Shown here one piece after another: positions 53,734 through 62,822 of a stretch of 64,000 nt of DNA. The notes under the pieces were generated by a model, which saw only the letters and a list, made by a program, of their open reading frames with translations, was not told the origin of the DNA and did not search any database. How positions within the stretch are numbered: the stretch's first letter is position 1; each line of letters opens with the position of its first letter. The translations under genes and the position numbers were made by a program. The DNA comes from Pedobacter sp. MC2016-05 (GTDB lineage Bacteria > Bacteroidota > Bacteroidia > Sphingobacteriales > Sphingobacteriaceae), in NCBI RefSeq assembly GCF_026239735.1, contig NZ_JAPIVT010000004.1, positions 124,001 to 188,000 on the forward strand, in the 5' to 3' direction.

Positions 53734-54393
53734 ATGAAAAGAATATTAACGATTGTTATAGCGCTAGGTATGGCCTATAGCGTAAAAGCACAAACGAAAC
53801 CAGATAGTACCAAAACGCCGAGCATTACTTTACGCGGTACAGCTACATCTGTTACGGAGCCCCTTATCGTAATTGACGGAAATAAGCAATATCAGCGAGG
53901 AACGGCGTCTATGGCTGGTGTGGATCCAAATAATATCGAATCAATAAACATTTTGAAAGATGCTGCATCAACCACTAAATATGGCCCTGACGGATTTGCG
54001 GGTGTTATTGAAATCAAAACTAAAAACGGTTTAGCAGGAATTTATAATAAGAACATAGATTCAAATAGTATCGGACTTAGTGGAAAAATTACCGGACTTA
54101 GTGTTCGCCCAAATGCTACAGGTGTGATCAGGAATTACAAGAGAAAAGATTCTGACCAAAAAGTGATTATCAGAAATCTCCTGCAAAAAGATTCCGATCC
54201 AAAAGCTAATCCAATTTATGTAGTTGATGGCAAGCAAGTAGATAATATAGAAACGCTTGATCCAAATACAATTGAATCAATTAATGTGCTGAAAGATGCT
54301 GCTGGAAAATCACAGTATGGTGAATCAGGCGCAAATGGAGTAGTTATTATTACTACAAAAGTTCCTAAAAAAGAATATCAAAAGAAAAACTAA
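53734..54393 (+). CDS. secreted protein with two SusC-like plug motifs
   Basis: The 219-residue protein has a signal peptide (about 1-19, ending VKAQ). It has two copies of the plug core: SINILKDAASTTKYGPDGF (about 71-90) and SINVLKDAAGKSQYGESGA (about 184-202), each followed by G-V-I/V-x-I-x-T-K. There is no beta-barrel, so it is not a transporter. It resembles a free plug domain. It lies 15 bases after the M56 fusion gene. Confidence 0.8.
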   Translation: MKRILTIVIALGMAYSVKAQTKPDSTKTPSITLRGTATSVTEPLIVIDGNKQYQRGTASMAGVDPNNIESINILKDAASTTKYGPDGFAGVIEIKTKNGLAGIYNKNIDSNSIGLSGKITGLSVRPNATGVIRNYKRKDSDQKVIIRNLLQKDSDPKANPIYVVDGKQVDNIETLDPNTIESINVLKDAAGKSQYGESGANGVVIITTKVPKKEYQKKN

Positions 54394-54419
54394 ATAAAAA
54401 ACTTTAATACTATTTAACC

Positions 54420-55139
54420 ATGAGAAAGCTAATGATTTTAGCCCTAACGGGCATTGCCATGCTTACCAATTCGGTAAAAGCACAAAAAATTTACGATTTT
54501 GTATCAGTGGAAAAGCAGCCAGCTTACCCTGGTGGAATTGTTAAATTCTATCAGTACATGAAAAACGAAATTAAATATCCTGAAGTAGCGAAGAATAATA
54601 AAATACAGGGAAAGGTATTTTTAAGCTTTATAGTGGAAAAAAATGGCAAGCTAACTGATGTGATTGTTGTTAGAAGCCTATCAAAAGAAACGGATGCAGA
54701 GGCCGTAAGAGTAATTAAAAATTCTCCGAACTGGAATCCTGGTGTACTTGACGGAATGCCAGTAAGAGTGAAGTATAACATTGCTGTTAACTTCAATTTT
54801 TCTGGAGATAAAACGAGTCAAAAAACAAGCAATAAACCAGGGTTAACACCTGAATTTCCTGGGGGAACAGAGAAGCTTTATAGCTATTTGGCTAAAAACA
54901 TTAAATACCCAAAAGAAGCACAGAAAAATAATGTCCAAGGAAAAGTTTTTCTTGAATTTAATGTAGAAAAAAATGGAACCTTAACAGATATTGTTGTAAC
55001 CAGAGGGCTATCCAAAGAAACTGATGCAGAAGCTATGAGGGTAATGAGAGCTGCACCAAGGTGGAATCCGGCAATTGGCACAGATGGCCATCCTGTAAAA
55101 ACTAAATACCGCATGACGGTGAATTTCACGTTGTCTTAA
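54420..55139 (+). CDS. secreted protein with two TonB C-terminal domains, no membrane anchor
   Basis: The 239-residue protein has a cleavable signal peptide (about 1-20, ending VKAQ) rather than the usual N-terminal TM anchor of TonB. Two TonB C-terminal domains follow (about 25-125 and 135-239), each with YP..A..NN.(I/V)QGKVFL.F.VEK.G.L.D and WNP. Such a soluble tandem cannot transmit energy from ExbBD in the standard way. It lies 26 bases after the plug-motif gene. Confidence 0.85.
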   Translation: MRKLMILALTGIAMLTNSVKAQKIYDFVSVEKQPAYPGGIVKFYQYMKNEIKYPEVAKNNKIQGKVFLSFIVEKNGKLTDVIVVRSLSKETDAEAVRVIKNSPNWNPGVLDGMPVRVKYNIAVNFNFSGDKTSQKTSNKPGLTPEFPGGTEKLYSYLAKNIKYPKEAQKNNVQGKVFLEFNVEKNGTLTDIVVTRGLSKETDAEAMRVMRAAPRWNPAIGTDGHPVKTKYRMTVNFTLS

Positions 55140-55200
55140 CATTTTGTAACGCCGTCAACATCGCAAAGTCTTAATTTCAACATAAGATTTTGCGATTTCA

Positions 55201-55230
55201 TTGTACAATTCAAAGCGCATTGTATATTTG
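55201..55230 (+). promoter_or_regulatory. promoter of the last TonB-domain gene
   Basis: TTG (55201-55203) and TATATTTG (55223-55230) are 19 bases apart, fitting the Bacteroidota consensus. The ATG of the next gene is at 55234, so transcripts are nearly leaderless. Confidence 0.6.
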
Positions 55231-55233
55231 AGA

Positions 55234-55659
55234 ATGATAAGTCAGCTCTTTAAATTTAGTATTTTGTCAATAGCGCTACTGTTTGCCTTAGAAAGTAAGA
55301 TCAAGGCACAAAAAGTGATGATTCCGTTAGACTCGATCAAAAATTTCGATTTTTATGCTATAGAAAAGCCACCAGAATACCCCGGAGGATTACAAAAGTT
55401 CTATCAATATTTAGGCAGAAATACTAAATACCCAAAGCAAGCTTGGAAAGATAGAATAGGTGGAGCTGTAACGCTATCATTTGTTGTTGAGAGAAGTGGA
55501 GATTTAACGGAAGTAATGGTAGTTAGCGGCGTGAGGAAAGATATTGACGATGAAGCGATAAGAGTGGTAAGCAAATCGCCAAAATGGAATCCAGGAATAC
55601 AAGATGGTAAACCAGTTAGGGTGAAATACAATATCAAGGTTAACTTTTCGCCCATTTAA
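55234..55659 (+). CDS. secreted single TonB C-terminal-domain protein
   Basis: The 141-residue protein (ATG at 55234, behind its own promoter) has a signal peptide (about 1-25, ending KIKAQ) and one TonB C-terminal domain (AIEKPPEYPGGLQKFYQYL and PKWNPGIQDGKPVRVKY). It resembles the repeats in the two proteins encoded just upstream and probably works with them, but a separate promoter allows independent expression. An intrinsic terminator ends the locus. Confidence 0.85.
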   Translation: MISQLFKFSILSIALLFALESKIKAQKVMIPLDSIKNFDFYAIEKPPEYPGGLQKFYQYLGRNTKYPKQAWKDRIGGAVTLSFVVERSGDLTEVMVVSGVRKDIDDEAIRVVSKSPKWNPGIQDGKPVRVKYNIKVNFSPI

Positions 55660-55676
55660 GTACTATAGTTAACCAC

Positions 55677-55706
55677 AAAACCCCAGCTAATAATAGTCGG
55701 GGTTTT
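55677..55706 (+). terminator. terminator of the M56/TonB locus
   Basis: AAAACCCC (55677-55684) pairs with GGGGTTTT (55699-55706) over 8 bases with a 14-nt loop, 18 bases past the stop codon. Confidence 0.75.
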
Positions 55707-55960
55707 ATGTTTTCTCTCCTGTCTCGGAACACTAAATTTATAAAATATTTAATGTATATACAAATAATACAAAATAAAATTTCTAATTAGATATTTTTTT
55801 AATATGCTAACATAGAATATTTGCAACTTTCGCAAACTTTTATTTTGATGATCACATCAAGTTTAAGAACTCACCTGTTCAATTTTTTTACTTCTGCACC
55901 GCAGCACACCAAAAATAATCGAATCTGGTCAAGTTCTATCTTGGCAAGATTTACAAAATA
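55707..55960. other. noncoding AT-rich spacer
   Basis: About 250 bases without a plausible gene. A short hairpin TTTGC-aactttc-GCAAA lies near 55821-55837 and a near-palindrome TTGATGATCACATCAA near 55845. No promoter or RNA family was recognised. The SDH terminator begins just after it. Confidence 0.4.
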
Positions 55961-55986
55961 AAAAGCCCCCATAAATATGGAGGCTT
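55955..55986 (-). terminator. terminator of the sdhCAB operon
   Basis: On the minus strand a 10-bp stem (55977-55986 with 55963-55972, one G-T pair) has a 4-nt loop and runs into T's, 38 bases past the sdhB stop. Confidence 0.85.
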
Positions 55987-56023
55987 AAGAATCCGGTAAC
56001 TAAACCGAACGCACAGTATAGTT

Positions 56024-56794
56024 TTAAACCGTTTCTTCTGAAACAAACTTTGCAGATGCAAAATCACGGTTCATCAAAGCAATATTTTCTAAAGAGATTC
56101 CTTTAGGGCATTCCGCTTCACATGCACCTGTATTGGTACAATTACCGAAACCTTCAGCATCCATTTGCGCTACCATGCTTTGCACACGACGATAACGCTC
56201 TGGCTGGCCTTGTGGTAATAACGCCAGCTGAGAAATTTTTGCAGAAACGAACAACATTGCCGAAGCATTTTTACATGTAGCCACACAAGCGCCGCAACCT
56301 ATACAAGCTGCCGCTTCGAAAGCAGCATCTGCTTTCATTTTTGGAATTGGTAAGTTGTTAGCATCTTGTGCGTTTCCTGTGTTTACAGAAATAAAGCCAC
56401 CAGCTGCAATCACTCTATCAAATGCAGAGCGATCTACAGTCAAATCTTTTACCACTGGAAAAGCTGCTGCTCTCCAAGGCTCCACAACGATAGTATCACC
56501 ATCTTTGAATGAACGCATGTGCAATTGACAGGTGGTAACCAAGTCTTTCGGACCATGCGGACGACCGTTGATGAACATCGAACACATTCCGCAGATACCC
56601 TCACGGCAATCATGGTCGAATACCACCGGCTCTTCACCTTTAGTAATCAGATCTTCGTTTAACACATCGAACATCTCCAAGAAAGACATATCCGGAGAAA
56701 TACCAGACAATTTATAATCGACCAAAGCACCTTTGGTTTTGTTATTTTTTTGACGCCAAACTTTTAGCGTTAAGTTCATATTTCCTGTACTCAT
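56024..56794 (-). CDS. sdhB: succinate dehydrogenase/fumarate reductase iron-sulfur subunit
   Basis: The 256-residue protein has the [2Fe-2S] cysteines in [18 protein letters not shown], a [4Fe-4S] set in [13 protein letters not shown], and the third cluster set in [14 protein letters not shown]. It passes electrons between the flavoprotein and the quinone. Length fits the Bacteroidota (non-classical, single membrane subunit) type. It is the last gene of sdhCAB. Confidence 0.97.
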   Translation of the reverse strand: MSTGNMNLTLKVWRQKNNKTKGALVDYKLSGISPDMSFLEMFDVLNEDLITKGEEPVVFDHDCREGICGMCSMFINGRPHGPKDLVTTCQLHMRSFKDGDTIVVEPWRAAAFPVVKDLTVDRSAFDRVIAAGGFISVNTGNAQDANNLPIPKMKADAAFEAAACIGCGACVATCKNASAMLFVSAKISQLALLPQGQPERYRRVQSMVAQMDAEGFGNCTNTGACEAECPKGISLENIALMNRDFASAKFVSEETV

Positions 56795-56878
56795 GATATT
56801 GAGATTTTAGGTAGTTAGTACTTAGTAGTTAGTATTTAGAAGGAAGTTATCTAAGTACTAAATACTAATTTCTAAATA
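56795..56878. repeat. hairpin spacer between sdhA and sdhB
   Basis: Two perfect inverted repeats interlock: TTAGTACTTAG (56815-56825) with 56851-56861, and TAGTATTTAGAA (56830-56841) with 56870-56881. All arms are variants of the word TTAGTA(C/T)TTAG. It resembles the greA-HIT spacer in design. Confidence 0.55.
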
Positions 56879-58858
56879 CTATTTATAACTTCTTTGTGCT
56901 ACTTTAATATTTTCAAACTTTAATTCTTCTTTATGAAGTTCAAAGTTTACACCTTCTTTAAATTCCCAGGCTGCTACGTAAGCAAAGTTTTCATCGTCAC
57001 GTAAAGCCTCGCCCTCTTCTGTTTGGTACTCTTCACGGAAGTGACCACCACAACTTTCGTTACGGTTTAAAGCATCAATACACATTAGTTCGCCCAATTC
57101 GATGAAATCAGCAACACGGCCTGCTTTCTCCAACTCCGGATTTAATTCTTCTGCTAAACCAGGTACACGAACATTACTCCAGAATTCAGCACGTAAAGCT
57201 CTGATTTCCTCAATAGCTTCTTTAAGGCCTTTTTCATTACGAGCCATACCACATTTTTCCCACATGATATGGCCCAAACGTTTGTGGAAATGATCTACAG
57301 ATTTAGTTCCTTTAATGTTGATAAGCTTGTTAAGAATCCCTTTCGCTCTCTCTTCTGCCTCTACGAATGCCGGGTGATCTGTCGGGATAGCCTTTACAGA
57401 AATCTCTTTGGATAAATAAGCACCAATAGTGTATGGAAGCACGAAATATCCATCAGCCAAACCTTGCATTAAAGCAGAAGCACCTAAACGGTTTGCTCCA
57501 TGATCGGAGAAGTTAGCTTCACCAGTACAATATAAACCAGGTACAGAAGTCATTAAGTTATAATCAACCCAAAGGCCGCCCATTGTGTAGTGAACCGCTG
57601 GATAGATACGCATTGGCGTTTCGTAAGGATTCTCACCGGTAATCTGAGCATACATATCAAATAAGTTTCCGTATTTCTCTTTGATAACTGCTGTTCCCAA
57701 ACGCATACAGGTTTCTTTATCAGGATTATGAATACCTGATTTAGAAGCTTCTATTCTACCGTAGCGTTCTGTATTAGCTTTAAAATCTAAATAAACCGCC
57801 AATTTTGAAGCACCTACACCGTAACCTGCATCACAACGCTCTTTTGCTGCCCTAGAGGCCACATCACGAGGCACAAGGTTACCAAAAGCAGGGTAACGAC
57901 GCTCTAAATAATAATCTCTTTCATCTTCAGGAATTTCAGAAGCTTTACGGTTATCATCTTTCTTCTTAGGAACCCAGATACGTCCATCATTACGTAATGA
58001 TTCAGACATCAGAGTTAATTTAGATTGGTGATCACCAGAAACTGGAATACAAGTTGGGTGAATTTGAGTGTAACACGGATTGGCGAAGTAAGCACCTTGT
58101 TTATGTGCTTTCCATGCTGCCGTAACGTTACTGCCCATTGCGTTTGTAGAAAGGTAAAATACGTTACCGTAACCACCTGTTCCTAAAACAACCGCATGAC
58201 CAAAGTGACGCTCAATTTCGCCAGTGATTAGGTTACGGGCGATAATACCACGAGCCTTGCCATCAATTTTAACCACTTCAAGCATTTCATGGCGGGTATA
58301 CATTTCTACTTTGCCCATACCAATCTGGCGTTCTAAAGCAGAATAAGCACCTAATAATAATTGCTGACCAGTTTGACCGGCTGCATAAAATGTACGTTGA
58401 ACTTGCGTACCACCGAATGAACGGTTATCTAACAACCCACCATATTCGCGAGCTAAGGGAACACCCTGAGCCACACATTGATCTATAATGTTAGCACTTA
58501 CCTCAGCCAGGCGATGCACATTCGCTTCGCGGGCTCTGTAATCGCCACCTTTAATTGTATCATAAAATAAACGATAAGTACTATCGCCATCATTCTGGTA
58601 ATTTTTTGCTGCGTTAATACCACCTTGAGCAGCAATAGAGTGCGCTCTGCGTGGTGAATCCTGAAAGCAAAAACACTTTACCTTGTAACCCATTTCAGCT
58701 AAAGTTGCAGCTGCCGAAGCACCCGCTAAACCAGAACCTACAATAATTACTTCAATAGTTCTTTTGTTCGATGGGTTAACCAAAGGCACAGAAGACTTAT
58801 ACTTGGTCCATTTGGAGGTTAATTCGCCTTCTGGAATATTTGAGTTAATATCTGACAT
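56879..58858 (-). CDS. sdhA: succinate dehydrogenase/fumarate reductase flavoprotein subunit
   Basis: The 659-residue protein starts with the FAD-binding motif [21 protein letters not shown] and the FAD-linking His region [15 protein letters not shown]. The substrate site is in the [10 protein letters not shown] and [14 protein letters not shown] blocks. It oxidises succinate (or reduces fumarate) in the membrane-bound complex with SdhB and SdhC. It sits between the cytochrome b gene and the Fe-S gene. Confidence 0.97.
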   Translation of the reverse strand: MSDINSNIPEGELTSKWTKYKSSVPLVNPSNKRTIEVIIVGSGLAGASAAATLAEMGYKVKCFCFQDSPRRAHSIAAQGGINAAKNYQNDGDSTYRLFYDTIKGGDYRAREANVHRLAEVSANIIDQCVAQGVPLAREYGGLLDNRSFGGTQVQRTFYAAGQTGQQLLLGAYSALERQIGMGKVEMYTRHEMLEVVKIDGKARGIIARNLITGEIERHFGHAVVLGTGGYGNVFYLSTNAMGSNVTAAWKAHKQGAYFANPCYTQIHPTCIPVSGDHQSKLTLMSESLRNDGRIWVPKKKDDNRKASEIPEDERDYYLERRYPAFGNLVPRDVASRAAKERCDAGYGVGASKLAVYLDFKANTERYGRIEASKSGIHNPDKETCMRLGTAVIKEKYGNLFDMYAQITGENPYETPMRIYPAVHYTMGGLWVDYNLMTSVPGLYCTGEANFSDHGANRLGASALMQGLADGYFVLPYTIGAYLSKEISVKAIPTDHPAFVEAEERAKGILNKLINIKGTKSVDHFHKRLGHIMWEKCGMARNEKGLKEAIEEIRALRAEFWSNVRVPGLAEELNPELEKAGRVADFIELGELMCIDALNRNESCGGHFREEYQTEEGEALRDDENFAYVAAWEFKEGVNFELHKEELKFENIKVAQRSYK

Positions 58859-58878
58859 ATCTCTTTTGTGCTAAAAAC

Positions 58879-59559
58879 TTAATCAATTAAATGAGTATAT
58901 ACGGCAATCGGCATCAAAGCGAAAACAAGCGATATAATAATCGAATACCAAACACTTGTGCTTTTAATAATGCCATTGTATTTTGAATGATTCCATCCCA
59001 TAGTTTGAAATGCCGAAGCAAAACCATGAAGTAGGTGATAGCACAATGAAATCATTAACAAAACATAGGCAACTACACGTACAGGATCCTGAAATTTCTC
59101 TCTCATTACCGCATAAAGATCTTCGTGACCGTTAGCATCTACCGTTGGAATACCAGTAAAGCGAGAAACCACCCAGAAATCTTTAAGGTGAATTACAAGG
59201 AAAATCAACAACAAAGTACCTAGCAAGCCCATAGAGCGGCTATACCATTTACTGTTGGCGCTTCCATTATAAACAGCATAGTTTTCTGGTCTTGCTTTTC
59301 TGTTTTGAATAGTCAAGTTTACCGCCTGGTAAATGTGAACCAGTAAACCTATAAACAATATGTACTCCCCAGCTCTGATAATCCAGTTTGTTGCCATAAA
59401 ATGGGCTCCAATATTGAAAGTCAAACCATTATCGTCAAGAAATATCAACGAATTAATACCAGCATGTACAATTAAAAAGAGTATCAGGAATATTCCTGTA
59501 ACACCCATAACGTATTTTCTTCCTATTGATGAAGAAAGCGCATTTCCGAAACCACTCAT
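58879..59559 (-). CDS. sdhC: succinate dehydrogenase cytochrome b subunit
   Basis: The 226-residue protein has about five TM helices, with His residues in helices at FLIVHAGI, HIYQAVN and YHLLHGFASAFQTMGW that likely bind two haems. It matches the di-haem, single-subunit type (TIGR02046-like family) of Bacteroidota and epsilon-group enzymes. It begins MSGFGNALSSSIGRKY, the usual start, and is first in the operon. Confidence 0.95.
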   Translation of the reverse strand: MSGFGNALSSSIGRKYVMGVTGIFLILFLIVHAGINSLIFLDDNGLTFNIGAHFMATNWIIRAGEYILFIGLLVHIYQAVNLTIQNRKARPENYAVYNGSANSKWYSRSMGLLGTLLLIFLVIHLKDFWVVSRFTGIPTVDANGHEDLYAVMREKFQDPVRVVAYVLLMISLCYHLLHGFASAFQTMGWNHSKYNGIIKSTSVWYSIIISLVFALMPIAVYTHLID

Positions 59560-59588
59560 TTGATTAGGATTTATATCTAAATTTCTTG

Positions 59589-59596
59589 CAAAAGTA
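59589..59596 (-). promoter_or_regulatory. -7 element of the sdhCAB operon
   Basis: On the minus strand TACTTTTG matches TAnnTTTG and lies 30 bases before the sdhC start. No clear TTG was found at the ideal distance upstream. Confidence 0.5.
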
Positions 59597-59871
59597 TCTA
59601 ATTATGAGTTTAATTTATAAACGATTATGACAAAACGCCGATAAAACATTTATTTAGAAACATTCTAAAAGCATTATAGATTTTTCTACAGAAATTCAAT
59701 AACAACTATCCTCACATCATTATCTGATAAGCAAAATTAATCCATCATGTAATTTAACAAAATCTACAGGAACTAATCAGATCATCATTTAAAAGAAACG
59801 TTAATGATTTTCCATCGAGAATCATTTTTTACAGCTAGATTCTTATATTCATTCATAAAATGTTTTTTTTT

Positions 59872-60867
59872 ATGAAACGTAACGCCATCTTGTTAGCTCC
59901 AATTTCTTTGATTCTATTTTCATGCGGAAGCATTAGGAAGTAAACAACGAATCCTCAGGCATTTAAATACAATTATTGTACTCCTACGCGTCCGTACATT
60001 AATTCCACTGGATTTTTCAAGGAAAAAACGGCCACTGATCTATCTGCTATAGATGCACTTTCTAAACACGATCAATTGCTGTGTCATTTGCTTGGCTTAA
60101 GTAATGAGATAAATGCGCTTTCACGCCTGAAAAAAGAAGGGACAAATAATACCGATTATTTAAGGTTAAAACAAAAAATAAATAGCCGCGTTGGTTTAGC
60201 GCAAGCGCAACTAACGGCGGTTACTGCAGAATTTGATTGTGAAGGGGAACGATCTGATATGGCCGCAGACTATCTGAATGGACTAAATAGCAAACGAAAT
60301 CGGCAGCTCACCGTCGGTTCGGTGGTTATAGGTGCCCTCACTACGGTTGTAAGTGCAGTAGCAAAGAATAATACGCAAACTATTGTGGGCATAGGTGGTG
60401 GCTTGGTTAGCGCTGGTCTTGGTGAAATGACAATTAACCCCAAAGGGAAAAAGGTGGGATTTTACCATGGACACAACCCTTTAAGAACCATTTGGCGGGA
60501 TGGAGAAAAGAATACCCATTACCCGGATTTTGTATGGAAGATGCTCAATGAAAAGCAATTCAGCTCAAGCGGTAACGTGACTTTGATTAATAGTATTAAA
60601 AACCGCTGGCTAAAGTTCGAGTTTAATGGGGGCGTAGATATCGATGAAGAAAAATTGCTGTTTGGGGATGGTGGGCTTTACGGAGCTGATGATTTACACA
60701 CACGCTCAGCGATGATTAACCAATTGCAATCTACCATAAGATCAATCCATCAAGATTTTATCAGCCTAATGAGTTGGTCGATTCGATATAAAAACAATAA
60801 GAAAACAATTAATCCTCAAAGATCAACCTACCTTAAGGCAAATTATTTTGCACAAAAAAAGTCCTGA
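59872..60867 (+). pseudogene. lipoprotein gene interrupted by an in-frame stop codon
   Basis: An ATG at 59872 begins a perfect lipoprotein signal (KRNAILLAPISLILFSCGS, lipobox FSCG) but a TAA at 59941-59943 ends it after codon 23. The same frame then stays open, without any further stop, to 60867, giving about 308 more codons (for example YCTPTRPYINSTGFFKEK, LCHLLGLSNEINALSRL). The open remainder has no ATG near its front (the first usable start is a TTG at 60076). A single change (CAA or AAA to TAA) restores a 331-codon gene. No family was recognised; a middle segment (VVIGALTTVVSAVA) is hydrophobic. Confidence 0.75.
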
Positions 60868-60885
60868 TTTTCATCAGGACTTTTT
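60861..60885. terminator. shared terminator between the broken lipoprotein gene and the cold-shock gene
   Basis: GTCCTGAT (60861-60868) pairs with ATCAGGAC (60873-60880) over 8 bases, with T's on the plus side and A's before it, so it works in both directions. It overlaps the stop codon at 60865-60867. Confidence 0.85.
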
Positions 60886-60908
60886 ACGATTTATGTGTTC
60901 GAGTTTTC

Positions 60909-61100
60909 TTAAGCTACTTTTACATTTACCGCGTTTAGGCCTTTTCTACCTTCTTCTACATCGTAGTTTACGGTATCATTCTCACGAATGTTGTCAATTA
61001 AGCCTGAAGCATGAACAAAAATTTCGGCATCGCCATTAGATGGAGTGATAAATCCGAAACCTTTAGTTTCATTAAAAAATTTTACTGTTCCTTGTTGCAT
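60909..61100 (-). CDS. cold-shock domain protein
   Basis: The 63-residue protein is a complete CSD: RNP1 is KGFGFITP (about residues 13-20) and RNP2 IFVHAS (about 27-32). Such CspA-like proteins bind single-stranded RNA and DNA and melt RNA structure at low temperature. A good promoter lies at 61123-61152, and a leader of about 20 bases precedes the ATG. It stands alone. Confidence 0.97.
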   Translation of the reverse strand: MQQGTVKFFNETKGFGFITPSNGDAEIFVHASGLIDNIRENDTVNYDVEEGRKGLNAVNVKVA

Positions 61101-61122
61101 TATATTGTATTTTAATTTGTTT

Positions 61123-61152
61123 CAAAGATAATGTTAATTACCTATAAATCAA
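61123..61152 (-). promoter_or_regulatory. promoter of the cold-shock gene
   Basis: On the minus strand TTG (61150-61152) and TATCTTTG (61123-61130) are 19 bases apart, a full match to the Bacteroidota consensus, 23 bases before the start codon. Confidence 0.75.
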
Positions 61153-61311
61153 TTTTTTATTTTTATTTATTCAAATGAAGCTAATTATATTGATTCATTG
61201 CTATTTAAACCCCTATTTAGATGCATTAGGCAATTCAATCATCTCTGAAATTTTCCATTTTCAACATCCATGTCAACTAAAATAGCCTTTCAAATAATCA
61301 AATAGTTTGTG

Positions 61312-61821
61312 CTAACTGTATACCAGTTCATGCTTTTGGATGTATTCAATCCTTACCTTTTCAGTCATTTTGATCTTAAATATAGAATTGGATTTGCCTC
61401 CAGTTTCTTCACTCAAAACCAATAGTTCCTTATCAATCTCATGCAATAACATTTTTGGGCTAGTATAAGTTAATGAAACCACGTGAGCAGCCTTGTTTAA
61501 CAAATCTGAATCTATTATTTCAAGTTCAGCCCATTCAAATTTGATTGCATTTCCATTTTCGTCCTTTAAAATTGGGATTTGATGTCCTAATTTTTCAATA
61601 ACCTCCATGACCGAATAATGGAGCTTCTGATGCAAATCTTTGGCTTTTTTATTAGCCAAGATCATTTGAGAAAACGTATTTAACCGCTCGCCAGAAGTAT
61701 ATGGTTTAGATTTTTCTTGAAATTCCTTATAGGTATCATGAAAAATTCGTCGTTCGAAATCCGATCGGCACATAAAATTAAAATACTGTTTAGCACTAAT
61801 GTTGATATAAGCCAAAGCCAT
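61312..61821 (-). CDS. hypothetical protein
   Basis: The 169-residue protein has no signal or TM segment. It shows helical, charged sequence (LANKKAKDLHQKLHYSVMEVIEKLG) followed by a strand-rich part (NAIKFEWAELEIIDSDLL and KIKMTEKVRIEYIQ). No family was recognised. A single gene with a 430-base gap upstream that holds its promoter region. Confidence 0.6.
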   Translation of the reverse strand: MALAYINISAKQYFNFMCRSDFERRIFHDTYKEFQEKSKPYTSGERLNTFSQMILANKKAKDLHQKLHYSVMEVIEKLGHQIPILKDENGNAIKFEWAELEIIDSDLLNKAAHVVSLTYTSPKMLLHEIDKELLVLSEETGGKSNSIFKIKMTEKVRIEYIQKHELVYS

Positions 61822-62252
61822 AATTATTCGGTTTTAATTCTGGTCAAATGTGAAATCATAAAAATCTGGTTGCTACAAAGAATCCTTAGTGATCGGTACA
61901 AGCGAATTAAATAGCAAAAATGAATTTAAAATGAACTGTCATTAGCTAAAACGAGTAATCGTTACTATTCGCTTCAATTATAAAAATAAATATTCGAAAA
62001 GCAGGTTTCTATGCCTATCGGTAAGGATAGTTCTGCCATCCGCTTTACTCACCGAAAAAACGGGTTCGTGTTCGCTATTGCCAGGTTTAGAAAACATAAA
62101 ACAAAGCAAGAAACAAAAAATATAAGTTACAGATTGGCACTTTCACCACTGCTGGAGCGAATAGACATCCCGTTCTGCTAATCCCAATTTTTATTAAAAC
62201 TCTTTATATACTCAGGGGTTAATTACATACAATAATAGCTAACCAAAAAAAT
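61822..62252. other. noncoding spacer
   Basis: This 431-base stretch has no convincing reading frame. It contains small dyads (CTATCggtaaGGATAG near 62013) and the word GCCAGGTTTAGAAA (62080-62093) shared with 26145-26158. Nothing recognisable as an RNA gene was seen. Confidence 0.4.
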
Positions 62253-62600
62253 ATGGAAACGAGAAACAACCACGCATTAATTCAGGCCTTATTAGATTGC
62301 GCTATGGCATGCGAACATTGCGGTTCTTCAAGCCTGAAGGAAGAGCAAGATATTGCAATGATGGTAGATTGTATTAAATTGAATAGAGATTGTGCAGACA
62401 TTTGTACTCAGGCAGCAAGATTGCTGCAACGCGATTCAGTTATCGGAAGACAATACCTTTTGTTATGTGAAGAAATTTGTCGTTTATGCGCAGAAGAATG
62501 TAGTAACCATGATCATGAACATTGCAGACAATGTGCGGTTGCCTGCGAAGAATGTGCCGATGCCTGTCATGCTAACCACCAACCTATTGAGCAAGATTAA
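62253..62600 (+). CDS. Cys-rich four-helix copper-binding protein (DUF326 type)
   Basis: The 115-residue protein has 15 cysteines in C-x2-4-C spacing along predicted helices (DCAMACEHC, RDCADIC, LLCEEICRLCAEEC, HCRQCAVACEECADAC). This matches the DUF326 / copper storage protein (Csp) pattern, where cysteines line the inside of a four-helix bundle and hold Cu(I). No signal peptide is present, so it is likely cytosolic. It stands alone, with no copper regulator nearby. Confidence 0.9.
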   Translation: METRNNHALIQALLDCAMACEHCGSSSLKEEQDIAMMVDCIKLNRDCADICTQAARLLQRDSVIGRQYLLLCEEICRLCAEECSNHDHEHCRQCAVACEECADACHANHQPIEQD

Positions 62601-62822
62601 TCCCAAAAAAATGTCCCGATGATTAAAGAGGGCACTGAAAAAGTAGACTTAAAATGGTCTATAGAAAAATTAGCGGATGAGTAGATTATAAGATCTCCAT
62701 CCGCTATTTCCTTTTTGAGTATTTTATATTTTTTACTGATTCCAATTCATCAAGTTCTCTCGACCAATTTTAGTGTTTTATGGCCCTTTTGGCATGTTTT
62801 TTTTGTTAATAATGATCCCGAT

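Noticed and set aside
59941-59943. Recoding of the TAA in the lipoprotein gene
   Set aside because: TAA is not used for selenocysteine or pyrrolysine, and no recoding element was seen. A nonsense mutation or sequence error is more likely.
61822-62252. Possible riboswitch or RNA gene
   Set aside because: Only weak dyads are present and no known aptamer core was recognised; the 14-base word shared with 26145 is too short to define a repeat family.
62628-62822. Exact right end of the IS1182-type element
   Set aside because: A sequence resembling the end of this family (GGGCACTGAAAAAGT near 62629) is present, but the other end is outside the window so the inverted repeat cannot be checked.
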